Source: Cytauxzoon felis (lineage: Eukaryota; Apicomplexa; Aconoidasida; Piroplasmida; Theileriidae). Taken from it: DNA of 64,000 nucleotides. The notes under the pieces were generated by a model that ran no database searches, was not told the DNA's origin, and was given only the letters and a program-made list of their open reading frames with translations. The DNA lies in the NCBI GenBank assembly GCA_020283715.1, contig JAIQCW010000314.1, positions 1-64,000 of the forward strand, written 5' to 3'. This document shows positions 63,973 through 64,000 of the stretch, one piece after another. Both the position numbers and the translations under genes were made by a program. Within the stretch, counting starts at the first letter, position 1. The number at the start of each line of letters is the position of its first letter.

Positions 63973-64000
63973 AGAACACTAGAGGATGATATTCGCGTAG

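Overview
The window is nuclear DNA from a piroplasm (Apicomplexa, Piroplasmida), most likely Theileria in the broad sense and closest in style to the T. equi group. The evidence is the presence of secreted FAINT-type (DUF529-like) proteins, a multi-pass membrane family resembling Tpr/Tar proteins, very AT-rich spacers, dense genes with tiny GT-AG introns (mostly 26-120 nt), and typical apicomplexan housekeeping genes. The species is an inference; no rRNA or other marker gene is present.

Layout. 1-4.1 kb: two neighbouring minus-strand secreted FAINT-like genes, the first running off the left edge. 4.6-12.3 kb: SRP54-M-domain-like gene, mitochondrial carrier, a membrane-anchored protein, a small helical protein and an SRSF1-like splicing factor. 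13-20.5 kb: PPPDE/DeSI peptidase, a GPI-type FAINT protein, Rab11, mitochondrial uS8 and CWC22. 22.5-29.2 kb: a CELF-like RRM/WW protein and a six-exon membrane cyclic-nucleotide phosphodiesterase. 30-35.8 kb: a broken FAINT fragment, a secreted FAINT-like protein and two unrecognised helical proteins. 36.2-40.8 kb: a 1526-residue helical protein. 41-42.2 kb: a degenerate ribonucleotide reductase small subunit. 42.7-56.8 kb: four Tpr-like multi-pass genes, one frameshifted, with p24/TMED, TBCC and a pinin-like gene between them. 58-64 kb: lipoate-protein ligase, tRNA-Lys(UUU) and an RCC1-like gene whose large intron holds a displaced FAINT-array ORF.

The dominant unexplained feature is a dispersed, modular, hairpin-rich repeat system. 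About forty blocks of 50-570 bp are built from a small vocabulary of short inverted-repeat modules joined by linkers of the type ccacctgaggtcc. One module keeps an 11-nt loop constant while both arms of its stem change together (AGC/GCT, GCT/AGC, GAC/GTC, AAGT/ACTT, AAAC/GTTT), which is covariation expected of a selected RNA or single-stranded DNA structure. The blocks lie between genes, in nearly every intron longer than 300 bp, and three times inside open reading frames without breaking them (the phosphodiesterase and twice in the 1526-residue protein). Two longer elements travel with the blocks: a ~240-bp element with five copies and a ~350-bp element with two inverted copies.

Functionally the housekeeping genes are unrelated to each other. 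The FAINT and multi-pass families are lineage-specific surface, secreted or transport candidates. The four multi-pass genes share near-identical membrane-spanning ends and an upstream sequence box at fixed distance from the ATG, but carry completely different central segments. Gene models were spliced by eye from frame, phase and family similarity; exon boundaries are listed in each entry.
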